Source: Rhodocollybia butyracea | Taxonomy: Eukaryota > Basidiomycota > Agaricomycetes > Agaricales > Omphalotaceae | Length of the DNA stretch: 64,000 nucleotides | NCBI GenBank assembly: GCA_015501585.1 | Contig: JADNRY010000015.1 | Span: 248,001 to 312,000 of the forward strand | Direction: 5' to 3' | In this document: positions 21,886 to 33,447 of the stretch, one piece after another | Numbering within the stretch: the stretch's first letter is position 1 | Layout: every line of letters begins with the position of its first letter | The notes under the pieces: generated by a model | What the model was told of the DNA's origin: nothing | Database searches by the model: none | Seen by the model: the letters and a program-made list of their open reading frames with translations, nothing else | Program-made: the position numbers and the translations under genes

Positions 21886-24175
21886 CGTGGTAGGGGTGTA
21901 AAGATAATCTAGTCAAGATCAAAATATTTCCAATGTTCTTGATGACGTCAAATTTGCGTAGGAGGCATGACCTTATGTCGCCGCATCGGCATAAATGATG
22001 GCCGGGCCTGGCCGCAAAAGCCGCCCTTGCTTGACCAGCATACTTGGATGCGTTTGTTTTTGTTTTGTGTCCAGTGAACGAGGATACCGTTTGTAATGGC
22101 TCAATGGCCGCGGACTGGTTTTTTTTGTCTTTACTTTTTTTGCCAATTTTTGGCCCGTTACTCATTTATTTGTCCTAGCGCGACACTGAGCAGTGCCCGT
22201 TAGTATGTCACTTGGTTCTTAAGTTCGCTAAGGTTTTATTTACACAACAGCGTGACGGTTCAGGTTTTTGTTCAGAATAGGCCATTATGCTCATTATGTA
22301 GGCTCTGGGGGCACCCCATTATGCATACAGGCCAGCTGCCTGCCAAGCTACTCTGAGACCACGGTGCGTGAACGACACCGGCCTTGGCCTGGCTCGGCTA
22401 GCTTATTAGCCTGTTCGGGTGGGCACAGTAAGATATCACTTATCCATCCTTCAAAAATTACACCCCCAACGCACAGCTCTTGCAAGTTTTTGTCTCGACA
22501 TGTTGATTAGCAATTAGAATTTAAAGCCATAGGTACCCGCAAGCATAGACACTCCGGGATTTTTCGTAGTAAGGACTCTACGCGCTCGGCTCCTATGCCC
22601 TCAGGTGGACTGATTTTTAACTCAGCTGGGCTGACAAGCAGAATGAGAACGTTGAAACTGTTGCATCCTTCAACAGCTTGATCAGCTAGCCTAAAGACTC
22701 AGAGTGTAAGAATATAGGAAATCGGAGGCTTATTCTATAGGACCCCGGTCGTTCTCAAGCTCCTTGGTGGTCCGTAAAATCCTATCGCAAGTGCGAAGCA
22801 AAAATAGTTGAGGGAGGGCCCGGTAAGAGGTTTGGCTGTGGTAGTACTTGCCCGTTTTGCTCAAACATTCCCAACACAGCTGTATAAAATAAACGAAACT
22901 TCAATTACCATATGGCTTTTGATGACTGAATCATGTCATTTCTTCATAATCTCGAAACTAGTAGTTGTTGTACAATTTGTAGTGGCAATATATGAAAACG
23001 ACCTGGGACCCCGGACAAGATTGATGCCATTGAGCGCTCGTCGATTAAATCTCAAGTATAGAAGTACGCTTTAGTGAAGGCTATGAGTATGCGTGCTGCA
23101 CACGATCCCAGTGCGGGAGGGAGGAGCTTGTTCCACGGCAAAATGAAGTCCACTTTGGTGCGTACCCGCTCCGTGTCTTGTGTCTTGATTATTCAAACAA
23201 GGGCAAAACCCCAAACAACCGAGGGAACCGAGCCCAAAAATGATATCCCAAGGACTATTACAGCGGTGGTGGGCACGGTGGAGGCTTGTGAGAAAAGGTG
23301 ACTATCGTAGAGGCAGACAGAATGATTAGCTGAGGCTGGTGGCAGGCCGCGTGTATGAGTCAGCTTGCTCATCGTCGACAAGTCGAAGCTCCTCCGATCA
23401 AGTTCGAGAGGCTTTGTCCGCTGGAATAACGACAAACTTGTAACTAAGACTCCGGGGCCTTGTATACCGGTCCCCCCTCTGTTCGTTTGGAGGCGGTAAT
23501 TTCGACCAGTAAGAACTTGAGGAAAATGCCGCATCGTCGAATGCCCTCTTCTGACCGCGAGATGTTTGTACGGATGACCGATCATGCCGCTTGTAGTTTC
23601 CTAGAGAGCAGGACCCGAACTGACTCAACCTCTGTCCTTCCTTTCTTCTAATCGTAATCTCTGGCCACAAATTGGGGACGCTTTCCTCGGAAAATGCTGC
23701 TACTCTCATCGAAATGTGCCTTCGGAACGTTTTTATCTCGGACTTCTGGTCTGAAATTAACTAAAACGAGAACAAACTTCCTATCCACACTGACCTCTGA
23801 AAATCAAATGTTTAGTTACCGAGACGTTTAGTTACCGACGCGCAACTCGTTAGACGACCTTCAACGTCGGGGTTTGCAAAATGAGGCAGTACACATTGGT
23901 AATTTTAGACATAGAACTCTGCATGATATGTCGAGATATACATACTCACGATGCCAAATTCCGTGTTAGGAAGGCAACCACCCGGAGATGCTCAACAACT
24001 AACAACTAGAGATCAGTGCAGCACAGTAATGCGGGCTCGCGGCTGCTCGCGGTCTAGCAGCTCCTTCACGGTTTGCTCAAAGTCCGATTGAGGATGTTGG
24101 AGCGCACCAGAATTTTACTGCTTCGGGAATATAAAGCGTTTCCAAACTCCTAGAGGTATTTCCATCGAGTCCCAT
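21886..24175. other. Gene-poor stretch
   Basis: About 2.3 kb. Apart from the possible extra exon noted for the F-box gene (22165-21960), I see only short overlapping frames. The longest (minus strand, 23193-23585) shows no family signature. TATAAAG at 24130-24136, about 40 nt before the IDO start, is a plausible TATA box. Confidence 0.45.
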
Positions 24176-25607
24176 ATGCCAGACTACTTCGCATTCATTG
24201 CTTATTTCGTTAATATCTTCACCCAAAGATTCCGAGCTTCAAAGCATGTCCTTCCGTCCCAAACCGACTTTGACATCGACCCAGTCACTGGATTTCTTCC
24301 TTCAGAGCCTCTTCCTCGTCTTTCATGTCAATACAAGATATGGGAAGACGCGTTGGCAGAGGCTCCTGAGATCCTGAGACTGGGGGACGATTTATCTGAA
24401 GAAGCGTTGGCCTTGAAGACAGAGGGCGAATCCTGGAGAGCCCGTATGAAATTAGTAGGCTTATGCCACCGATCAGTTTGGGTCACTGTTGATGTTAATG
24501 ATATAACAGATCCCAGTCCTGGATATCCAACCATTGACGGACCAGCGGCTTCTCCAACGAGCGCATGTAGTATTGACTTGGCTTGTTCAATACTACGTCC
24601 ACTCGCTTCCTCCTGCGCTTCCTCCCGCACCGAAGATAATCCCCAAGTCAATTGCTGTCCCTCTGGTTGAAGTATCTCGTACCCTCGGTATTGCCCCTAT
24701 CATTACATACGCGGATACAGTTACATGGAACTGGGAGCTCATACACCCCGAAAAGCCGGTTACCATTGATAATATGGCGATTGTTCACTCTTTTTCCGGA
24801 AGAGAGGACGAACAACATTTTTATCAGGTTCAGGCTACAATTGAACTACATGGTGCCCAGTTACTACGAATGATCGAGGGCTACAATCAAATCCCAATCC
24901 TGGACGATTCTGTTTCCATAATCAGGCTTGCTACAGATCTTGATAGTCTCACACAAATGATCGAAGAAATCAGCAATCTTATCCAGTCAGTTCGGGAGGG
25001 CTGTGATCCACATGTTTTCTACTGGTATATGCGCCCGTGGTATAACGGAAGTAGTGCCAAAGGTCCTTCGGATTCTGGATGGATATACGAGGGAGTTGAT
25101 TCCACCGTTCCAGAACTACAGTACCTTAGTGGACCTTCTGGTGGCCAGAGCGCAGTGATACATGCATTAGATCTATTCCTGGGTATCAGCCATGATAAAC
25201 TAGAGGACCAGGATCTAAAATCATGCGCAAAGAACGGCAAATCCCACCAAGGATTCATGGAACGCATGCGGATGTATATGTTGGGGAAACATAGGGAGTA
25301 CTTGCAGCATCTGGAAAAATCACCTTGTTTTGTACGGGATGTTGCTCAACGTGCGCCTGTGCTTCAAGGTCCGTATAACAACGCCATCGCAGCACTGAAG
25401 AAACTGAGGAGTCTTCACATGCGTATTGCCATCTCTTATATCGTCGACATGTCTAAAACCACCTGTCCTCTGGTGGTTAATCCACTTGTTTCTGGAATCG
25501 ATCAGGGGACTGAACAGGTTCGTGGGACTGGCGGAAATAAGGTGGCAGTTTTGTTGAAAGCAGGGATAGATGCCACGTCCAAGGTAGCGTTGAGGAGCCA
25601 GGTATAA
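24176..25607 (+). CDS. IDO: Indoleamine 2,3-dioxygenase (IDO)
   Basis: Heme dioxygenase opening the indole ring of L-tryptophan to N-formylkynurenine, the first step of kynurenine/NAD synthesis. Two exons, 24176-24454 and 24510-25607 (phase-0 intron gtaggc...aacag). The junction produces IPVLDIQPLTDQRLLQRAHV. Family landmarks in order: VVLTWLVQYYVHSLPP near the N-terminus, NWELIHPEKPVTIDN, FYWYMRPWYNGSSAKG, DSGWIYEGVD, YLSGPSGGQSAVIHALDLFLGI, and FMERMRMYMLGKHREYL. The His of KHREYL corresponds by position to the proximal heme ligand of mammalian IDO1 (H346). The C-terminus ends VALRSQV. The length of about 458 residues fits fungal IDOs. Neighbours: the PsiD-like enzyme 3.6 kb downstream also belongs to a family acting on tryptophan. 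Confidence 0.93.
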
Positions 25608-26105
25608 CTCTGCGTCAAAACATCTATCTATCTACGTCGAATAAATTAATATTAATCAGACAAAGGAGATAGATGCGTACCGTACATTACATTACATTAC
25701 TGTTGGATCAATAATGCACAATTGATTGGCTTTCACGACCATTTGCCTAGTACCAGTACCACAGCTTCTATTGGAGGATTGCTTATTTTGTTTCTTTACT
25801 ATACTATCAAGTGAGGGTTAGCTCCTTTACAACGATTCACACAGCTAACCCCGCTATTCAGTGCAATGCACTGGTCCTCTGGAGAAGAATGCCAACAATG
25901 CATCACCTAGTCGGGTAATGAATCGACGTAATGATAGGCAGCACTTCCGTGCCCACGATTGTGCTCTGAAGGACCCCCGAGCTCTCTCAACCACTGAGCG
26001 CTGCTACGAGCTGGTAACACGGAAAGACTTATACTAGGTATCACATCTGATGTACCGCGCGTTTCTTCAGGACTGAGAAGAGACAGCCTCAAGTCAAGTT
26101 AACAG
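25608..26105. other. IDO 3' side with attac microsatellite
   Basis: 3' UTR and spacer. A short attac repeat (three units) lies near 25683-25699. A plus-strand frame from ATG 25918 (MNRRNDRQHFRAHD) to about 26034 could be a first exon of the gene-like exons that follow, but I could not make the phases join. Confidence 0.4.
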
Positions 26106-26516
26106 ACGAGGATTACGCAAAATGGGAAGTCAAAAACCGCCCTTCTAAAGGGCGCACGGTGGTCCAAGCAGCGCTTCCCTGCGGGATTGGTCGCGAGAAA
26201 AGGAAAGCCTGGAAGTGGCGTGTGATTTGCCGCGCTACCAAATTAGAAGAAGATGGTACCTCACGCTTCAGACTCCATATCCTTGGTCAGTTTTTACATT
26301 GAGGAGATACTTGCCATAGCTTTATGCAACTTTTAGGTTCCTTATCCTGTAGCAGAGCAACATTGGATACCTGAACTCACTGCAAAATGTCTACTACTCG
26401 CTTCCCCAGGAAACGTGCATTGTACTGCTGGTCCACCGCAGCAGAATCAAACTTTCTCATTTGCTGCACTGTTTGCATACTATGTCACCGGAAATATATT
26501 ACCTGCTTATCAGTGA
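26106..26516 (+). CDS. Unrecognised gene-like exons (hypothetical)
   Basis: Two open stretches connect cleanly. Exon 26106-26285 follows an acceptor ttaacag and reads DEDYAKWEVKNRPSKGRTVV and on to TKLEEDGTSRFRLHIL. A 67-nt intron with donor gtcagt and acceptor ctgtag follows. Exon 26353-26516 reads AEQHWIPELTAKCLLLASPG and on to a stop after NILPAYQ. The phase-1 junction completes an Ala codon. Composition is protein-like (Trp, Lys, Arg spread evenly) and there is no internal stop, but I know of no matching family. A candidate first exon lies at 25918-26034 with an unresolved junction. It could be a small real gene or a remnant of a larger one or of a transposon. Confidence 0.35.
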
Positions 26517-29217
26517 CTGCAATTTTACATGTTTGGGGGCCGACTGAACGACCAAGGAATGGTGAAAAGAGACAAGGTTGCTCAGGATACCCGAGCAGAT
26601 AGAGGACATTGATAGACTTCGAGTTACGAGTTCCTTATGCGCGGCAGTTGGACGAGTACAATAGAAAAGAATCATTTATAGATGCTCAGTGCTGGAGGAA
26701 GAAATCCCTCCCGTGGGAATCGTATCACCGTGACGGCTCGGCGCGGTCCCATTGAGAAACAGCCGGGAGTTGCCGTGAGCTGACGCCTGTTGACCGGACC
26801 CTCTGCATCTCAAATTTTCGACCTTACAGGAATCTGATATGGTACTTACATATGATCATAGCCATTGAAGGCATTAGACGCACTCAGCTAAGGTGGATTA
26901 GCACTGGAATCCGGTTTCATGTATACAAGGCGCTGAAGTCAACGAAACAAGGCTCGGACAAGTAGCTGCAGGAGAATGCCTGATTCATCTTTTTGTCCAC
27001 AAAAACTTATTCCAACACTTCTGATATCAGCAGATATATGGGCTGAATGGCCGTCTCTGCCTACGACTGACAATCTCATCCCCCATGTTACATGTATACT
27101 TATTGTATCCTCACTTGGCCGTCTGGTTAGCCTCATCCAACGTTCTCATCCCGACCCTGGCCCGCAAGAGGATAAGAGCGCATCCAGGCACCCCGCAACA
27201 CCTCGAGGTAATGCTCAATTTCAATACTAGATCTCTCCTCGACAATTGACCAGCGATCTCAAGAATCGTTTCCCTGTGAGTCTTCAATAGTATGTGGAAG
27301 GATCTCAAATAATCAAAGATGGTCTATCACTTTTAGTCCCTGGAGGAACTGTCAAAATGGTGGAAATTGGAAGGACATTTCTACAGCAGCTCCCACCGGG
27401 CAGACTGCGAACTCGTTCTTTGTTCGGTGTTTGGGCACCGCGTCAGTTCATGCTGCTGGAGCTACTTGGGTCATGCCGTGCAATAAACTTCTCTCTTTCC
27501 TTCCTTTCGATATTCGCTTGCTATCTCGGAAGCATTATATCTGCACTCAAAACCCGTTGACAAGGCTTGAAGGCCTTTAGTTTAAAGTTCAAGTATGCAT
27601 GCTTGAGTATCAAACCTGCGAGGCCCAAGGTTTGCTACAAACTGGAGTCGTGCGTCGAAAATTGCTCATTCAGGCGCAATGAGAACATGAACCCTGCTAA
27701 TGCCGCTCTTCCGTTCTATTTCTGATTTAATTTATTTTTTGAATTCGGTCTAAAAGAATGGTCGAAGACAAGACAAGTTGAAGGAGAGTGAAAACGGGAT
27801 ACGTATTACATCGCTCTCAGTGTGTCTTCCTCAATTCTTCAAATTTGTGTCCTTTGGGTTCTGGTGATGAAGATACTGCCAACGTCGTTTAGAACCAATG
27901 CTGCTGTACATCTGTCCGCCGTCCTGGCCCACCGTCGTACCATTGAATTTGTGTGAGGTTTTGGGAGTCGAGTATAAAAATCATTCATTGCCACTAACTC
28001 AAAGGACTGGCCTTCCCCACTGACCGGTGACAGTTGGGTCATCGAATACAAATGGGATGTCCAGTAGTCAGTCCACTTCTGTACCAAAGCTTGGGAATAG
28101 AAGGTTTAGTATCTGTAGGTACCCTATTTTAATTTTATTTCTTGTACTCTTGCTTCCCATACGCAAGATTGATTTACCGTCGCCAAACCATCATGATAAT
28201 GGGGTGCGAGCGACGATGCACGAGGATGCATCAGGTACTAGTAGACATTTAATTGGACCCTGGCGTATCAGAACTTGGTCCCAAGTTCTGGAGTCGGTTA
28301 TGTTTATTCTGTTCTGCTCATGTTCGTATTACATGGCCGCGCCACATTGGGTGTGACATCGCTCTTAGAAAGCCCAAGAAGGTTGATACTGAATGAGTTC
28401 TCCACCAGCTCCTTCTCGATCCCAAGGAGGTGGATCTCGCACTATAGCCATTGACAGCTTTAGGCCCCTAGACGTTCCCCGGTCAAGCGACCTCAAGTAC
28501 TCTGTGATTTTGATGAAACAAGTCATTTTTGGAGGAACGGTCACCTGACCAAGTTATAGTACTAGGTAATTCTTAGCACACCTGCCTGTTTTTGTTCATA
28601 CTCTAGCGGTTTGATAGCCTTCTTGGATTGCTCTATAATCGCACCCAGAGAAGATGTATTTCATACATGTTAACCCTCATTGAACACTTCTCAATCTGTC
28701 TCGAAGTACTTATGTCATAGTAGGACAGAGCGGGGTTTTAGGACTCAAATGTGCTATAAGACATGAATCGTGCAAACTCACACTCTGAAGCGGTTTGCTA
28801 TTCTTGACAAAGTTAGGGGGAGTTTCTGGGGGCCTGTGACTTGGTACTTGGATGTCCATGTGAGTATGGAGAGCATCTCGCTATAGATCGGCTCGGCTAT
28901 TCATATTCATGTAAAGTATTACGACGCAATTAATCTCAACAGAACTCGAGAACCAGCATTCTCCGCATAAGACGCGGAAAATGCTTACATACATGAGCGT
29001 CATGGGACAGGGAAAACCATCTTTAGGCAGCGTATACCGGCGTACTAATAGAACAAAACATTATTACTGCGATCTGTCACAGCATTGGGCTCTTATAAAG
29101 ACTGAAAGATACTCGAACGATCCAGTCAACAGTAACAATTCTCTACTGCTCTTCACTCTGTGAGCGAAACTGCTTTCACTTCTCTCACACCTCTGACTTT
29201 GACTCGAGCAGGGTATC
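26517..29217. other. Gene-poor stretch between IDO region and PsiD-like gene
   Basis: About 2.7 kb. Open frames on both strands (for example near 27294-27560 plus and 27839-28087 minus) are short and match nothing I recognise. TATAAAG at 29094-29100 lies 118 nt before the next start and is a plausible TATA box. Confidence 0.4.
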
Positions 29218-30539
29218 ATGGCTCCCAAAACTCTTCGCCCCTCGGCAGCGGCTTTCAGAAACGCAGGGTGGCTTCCTAAAAGCAAGCAGGCATACGACTC
29301 GTACATGGAGCGGATTCACCGAAGAACTCAAAGTGGTGTATATAGGACTGCCGATGCTCTACTCCATCCTGTCCGACAGTTCAAAGTCTTTATTGAGAGC
29401 GACCCTACCGTCTACGGAGAGTTCATCCGCATGTTCGATAACGTGGACCAGTCTGATGTATGTTCAGTATCTCCACCCGTAATGATAGACTGATCAATCG
29501 CCTTCAGCCCCACACACCTAAAGACTACCACCAACTCCTTAACATGATGAATGAAATTTTCCGAGAGGCTCCTTCGTTCGGTGATCTGGGGCCACCTTTG
29601 TATATGGTCATGGCTCAGATCATGAATTCGCAAGGGGGTTTCTCTGCGTTTACCAAGGAAAATTTGAACCTCCATTTCAAAAAAATGTTTGTGACGTGGT
29701 CGGTGTACCTTACGTCCACGGATTCTCGTTCAGTTCTAAATACTGGAGATAAAGGGTGGTTCAGTACAGCTGCACTAGACGCGCTGATGACGGAGTACCC
29801 CGGTCGTACGTTCGCTCAAGTTTTTGAGTGTAACCCCGAAAAAGAATACTACGGGTTTCTCTCGTTCGATGACTTCTTCAATCGTCGTTTCCGAGATGCT
29901 TCGATCGATCGTCCTACCGGTCCTCTCGACAATAATATTGTCGGCGCCGCTTGCGAGTCTAGCACCTACGCCTACCAGGAGGATGTGAAGGCGATGGATG
30001 AACTTTTCATCAAAGATGAAGCTTACTCGCTCCGTCACCTGTTGGCGGGTACGTTTGTGGAGGAGTTCGTAGGCGGTACAGTTCTCCAGTCATTCCTCAA
30101 TACCACCGGTTATCATCGCTGGCATGTCCCCGTCAATGGGACTATCAGTAAAATTGTGAATGTCCCAGGAACGTATTTTGCTCAGGGTCCTTATACGATC
30201 GGGGAGCCTACCGATGACCCCGACGTCGCACCTCCGTATTTGCAGTCGCTTCGATTCTTCTCCAACACTGCCGCTCGCGCCCTGGTGTTCATCCAAGCCG
30301 ATGATAGCAACATCGGGCTGATGTGCTTCATCGCTATAGGCATGACAGAAATTTCTACTTGTCAGGTTACTGTGTTCGAAGGACAAAAGGTCATTCGCGG
30401 CCAGGAGCTGGGGTTGTTCCATTTTGGTGGCTCTTCTTCGGCGCTGGTCTTCAGGAAATCAACGGTTCAAATTGATGGATCGTATAAAGTGCCCGAAGTG
30501 CCTTTAAAGATTAACGCACCAATAGGCGTGGCAGTTTGA
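29218..30539 (+). CDS. PsiD-like decarboxylase (phosphatidylserine decarboxylase family)
   Basis: Pyruvoyl-dependent decarboxylase of the PSD superfamily, in the group that includes the Psilocybe L-tryptophan decarboxylase PsiD. Exons 29218-29457 and 29508-30539 (phase-0 intron gtatgt...ttcag) give 423 residues, close to the usual 430-440. Residues 1-150 form the PSDC-type N-terminal domain (AGWLPKSKQAYDSYMERIHR, PPLYMVMAQIMNSQGGF). Catalytic-half landmarks: FLSFDDFFNRRF, then GYHRWHVPVNGTI (the YHRWH motif), IGLMCFIAIGMTEIS and FHFGGSSSALVF. GGSS is the self-cleavage site where, by family knowledge, Ser becomes the pyruvoyl group and splits the chain into beta and alpha subunits. Membrane anchors of true PSDs are absent. 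The substrate may be tryptophan, another aromatic acid or phosphatidylserine and cannot be set from sequence. No psilocybin-type kinase or methyltransferase is seen nearby. Confidence 0.87.
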
Positions 30540-31541
30540 TTCCAAAGCAGTGATTGCTGATTTTCCACTTTTTCGCTGAAGCTAAAGCATGTGTGTACTT
30601 GTATAGGTGTATGATTTGAGAACCGAAACGTGTAAAGTAAGATAGTGATTGTAGTACTTTTGTTATCCTGGTCCCGACTAGTTGTGATACATTTCTTCAA
30701 GTGTTCTATAACGATGTAAGCTTGCGGTGCATGGACTGTTGTTGTTTGAAAAATGAGTGTACAAGTCGCGGCTCTTGGGAGTGGGTCATCAAAGGCTTCT
30801 TGGCTAGAATCAAATTCAAACACTATATGTGACGGCAATCGTGATTGACGTAGATCTGAACTGCTCGAAACCACTGGTCATAGTAGGTAGTGTAACCACA
30901 GCTACGCATGGGTAAAATGATCCATCACAGGCAAAGAGCTGAGCTGACCTGAGAGAGAAAAGGTTTCGCTTGAACGAGGCAGTCGGAGGTTGAACTGAAA
31001 ATAAGGAAGATGTGGGCAGAGACTGAGGTAGACTCACACATATGAAAAGGCTATCTGCGAACATTGATAGAGACTACGAGCCTTGACGAGAACTACCGTC
31101 ACCCTAATCTTCAAAATAGGGATGAATTGGCAGCGGACGTGCAAAGTTACGTCACCGTCCAGGGGGGAAGAGATGACAGAGCTTGGCAGGTAGAGAACAA
31201 CAGTGCTCATAATGTAGGATTCCTCCGTTCCACCACGTATTGATCAACCAAGATATCCACTCGTAAGAGGTTGAATTCAGATTCGGCAATGTATCATCGT
31301 GAAGGTGGAGTACTGAGTGCCGAGGTCCTACTATAGCTGCAGAAAACTGACGAGTTTGGGCGCAAACTCATTCGTGTGCTGACTAATCGAGCGTTTAGCC
31401 TAAATCAGAGAAACGGAAGCGTGACCTAAGCGCCCAAGCTGCAGTAACGTTTTTGAGTGTTTCATCATCCGTGGACTTATCTATATCTGACACTGCAGCT
31501 CCTCACTTGACGCTGCAGCTAGACGACGCTGGACAATCACA
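30540..31541. other. Intergenic stretch between PsiD-like gene and LCB1
   Basis: About 1 kb, 3' UTR of the decarboxylase and promoter of LCB1, both on the plus strand. Frames on the minus strand have no recognisable content. Confidence 0.45.
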
Positions 31542-33447
31542 ATGGCTAGCGCATCCTCGACGTTTGACACAGCTGTGTTGACCTTTGCTCATGCTCTTTC
31601 TACTGTTGAAAGGTAAAGCTTCTCTCTCCGCATCGTAACATGGCTTACCTGCCGCACTAGAACATTTTACAAGCTTCCTGGCTCTGCAATCATCGAACGA
31701 TACGTTCGGAGCTCCCACCAAAATGATCCAGGCCGCACATTTCTCGAACTCATAATTTTCTTTCTTGTTGTCAGGACTGTTCTTCAGTCTCGTACACGAG
31801 CAGACAGAAGTAACCCAAAGAACTTCATAGAATTCACAGAAAAGGTATATAAAATGGTTCCCATTGTGCGCTGGTAGTGACCGCTCGATTAGGAAATTGA
31901 CGAACTAGTGGCCGACTGGGTACCGGAACCTCTTTCTCAGCCTCTGAACGACGTAGAAATGGCCGAGCTTGCTGCTGTTCCGGTTGTTGCAGGTCCCAAT
32001 GGTCCTCATCCTGTACTGGTCAATACCGGCAAACCTGCTATCAACCTGGCTAGTTTCAATTTTACTGGACTCGCTGGAAATGAACACATTAAGCAGCGTG
32101 CTCTCGAAACTATGAGAAAGCGTGGTGTCGGAAGTTGTGGCCCTACAGGCTTTTATGGAACCTTCGGTGAGCCTGTCACAGCTTGCGTCCCTTCTTCAAC
32201 TTGACTGGTCATCGTTAGATGTCCATCTTCAATTTGAGCGTGATGTTTCCGAGTTTCTCGGGACAGAGGGTGCTATCCTTTACTCTCAAGGATTCTCCAC
32301 CATCTCCTCGGTCATTCCGGCGTTCTGTAAGCGAGGAGATATCATAGTCGCTGACCGGGCTGTTACGCTGAGTATTCAGAAGGGCATGGAGATATCACGG
32401 TCAACTATCCGCTGGTACGACCATAATGATCTGCATAGCTTGGAAGAGGTCTTGCAGAGCGTCGAGAAAGAAAGGCGTAAGCGAAAAGGTCCCTTGACAC
32501 GTCGATTCATCATCACCGAGGGTATCTTTGAGCGTGACGGAACCATGACCGACCTTCCGAGGCTGGTAAGATTTCTTGGTACAAACCTTGGAAAGTATAA
32601 TTGATACCACTAAACTTAGATTGAGCTCAAGCAAAAATACAAATACCGCCTCATTCTTGATGAATCGTTCTCATTTGGTGCCGTCGGTCGTACAGGTCGC
32701 GGATTGACCGAGTTGTATAACGTCCAGGTAAGTTGAATCTGCTCTCGGAAGGATATGTCCTCTTAGGTAATCTCAGGCTTCCAAAATCGACATGCTCGTT
32801 GGTTCTGCTGCGATTGGTTTGTGCGCCGGAGGTGGTTTCTGTGCCGGATCTAACACTGTAGTTGAACATCAGGTAATATTCCCTCCCTTGGAGCAACCGT
32901 GTCGTCTAAATCCCCTTTCCAGCGCATCAATGGATCTGCATATGTTTTCTCAGCTTCAATGCCTCCTCTTTTGTCTGTCAGCGCGTCAGAGGGTATCAAT
33001 ATATTGCGTGACAATCCACCGTTGCTCACCAAACTTCATGATAACATCCGTGCGGCTCGCGTTCTTCTCGATCAAGTCGATTGCATCTCCGTTCCTTCGC
33101 ATCGAGCATCCCCTATCATTCACCTCTACTTGCGAAACACGTCTCCTGACAGCCTTCTGCAACCTCCTTCCTCTATCCCCAGCGGCAAGCCATCAAACCC
33201 GGCTTCACCTATTCCTCGAGATGCTCCGGTCTTTGATATAGAGAAAGAGGAGAGGTTGCTACAGGAAGTAGTTGAAGAAGCGATGGCATTGGGAGTAATG
33301 ATCACTAAGGCGAAGCGAGTGCGAGGCTTAGAGATCACAGAAGCTAGACCGAGCATTCGTCTCGCAATGTCAAGCGCGCTTTCGAAAGCTGACACGGAGA
33401 AGGCTGTTAATGTGGTAATCAAGATTCTGAAAAGGAAATTCAGATAA
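31542..33447 (+). CDS. LCB1: Serine palmitoyltransferase subunit 1 (LCB1)
   Basis: ER-membrane subunit of serine palmitoyltransferase, which condenses serine and palmitoyl-CoA as the first step of sphingolipid synthesis. Start ATG 31542 ([20 protein letters not shown]); exon 2 holds the single membrane helix ([19 protein letters not shown]). Later exons show the alpha-oxoamine synthase fold: [65 protein letters not shown], then the key segment [18 protein letters not shown]. In catalytic LCB2-type subunits a PLP-binding Lys follows the later SKS/TKS-like site. Here the corresponding exon reads [15 protein letters not shown] with no Lys, as expected for the non-catalytic LCB1. End [14 protein letters not shown] at 33447. 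About eight exons with GT/AG borders. Confidence 0.92.

Noticed and set aside
21770..22165. 131-codon minus-strand frame upstream of the F-box gene
   Set aside because: The Lys-rich first half looks protein-like, but the rest runs over the F-box first exon in another frame; kept only as a possible alternative first exon.
23193..23585. 130-codon minus-strand frame
   Set aside because: No recognisable motif, no supporting splice context, and an overlapping plus-strand frame of similar quality.
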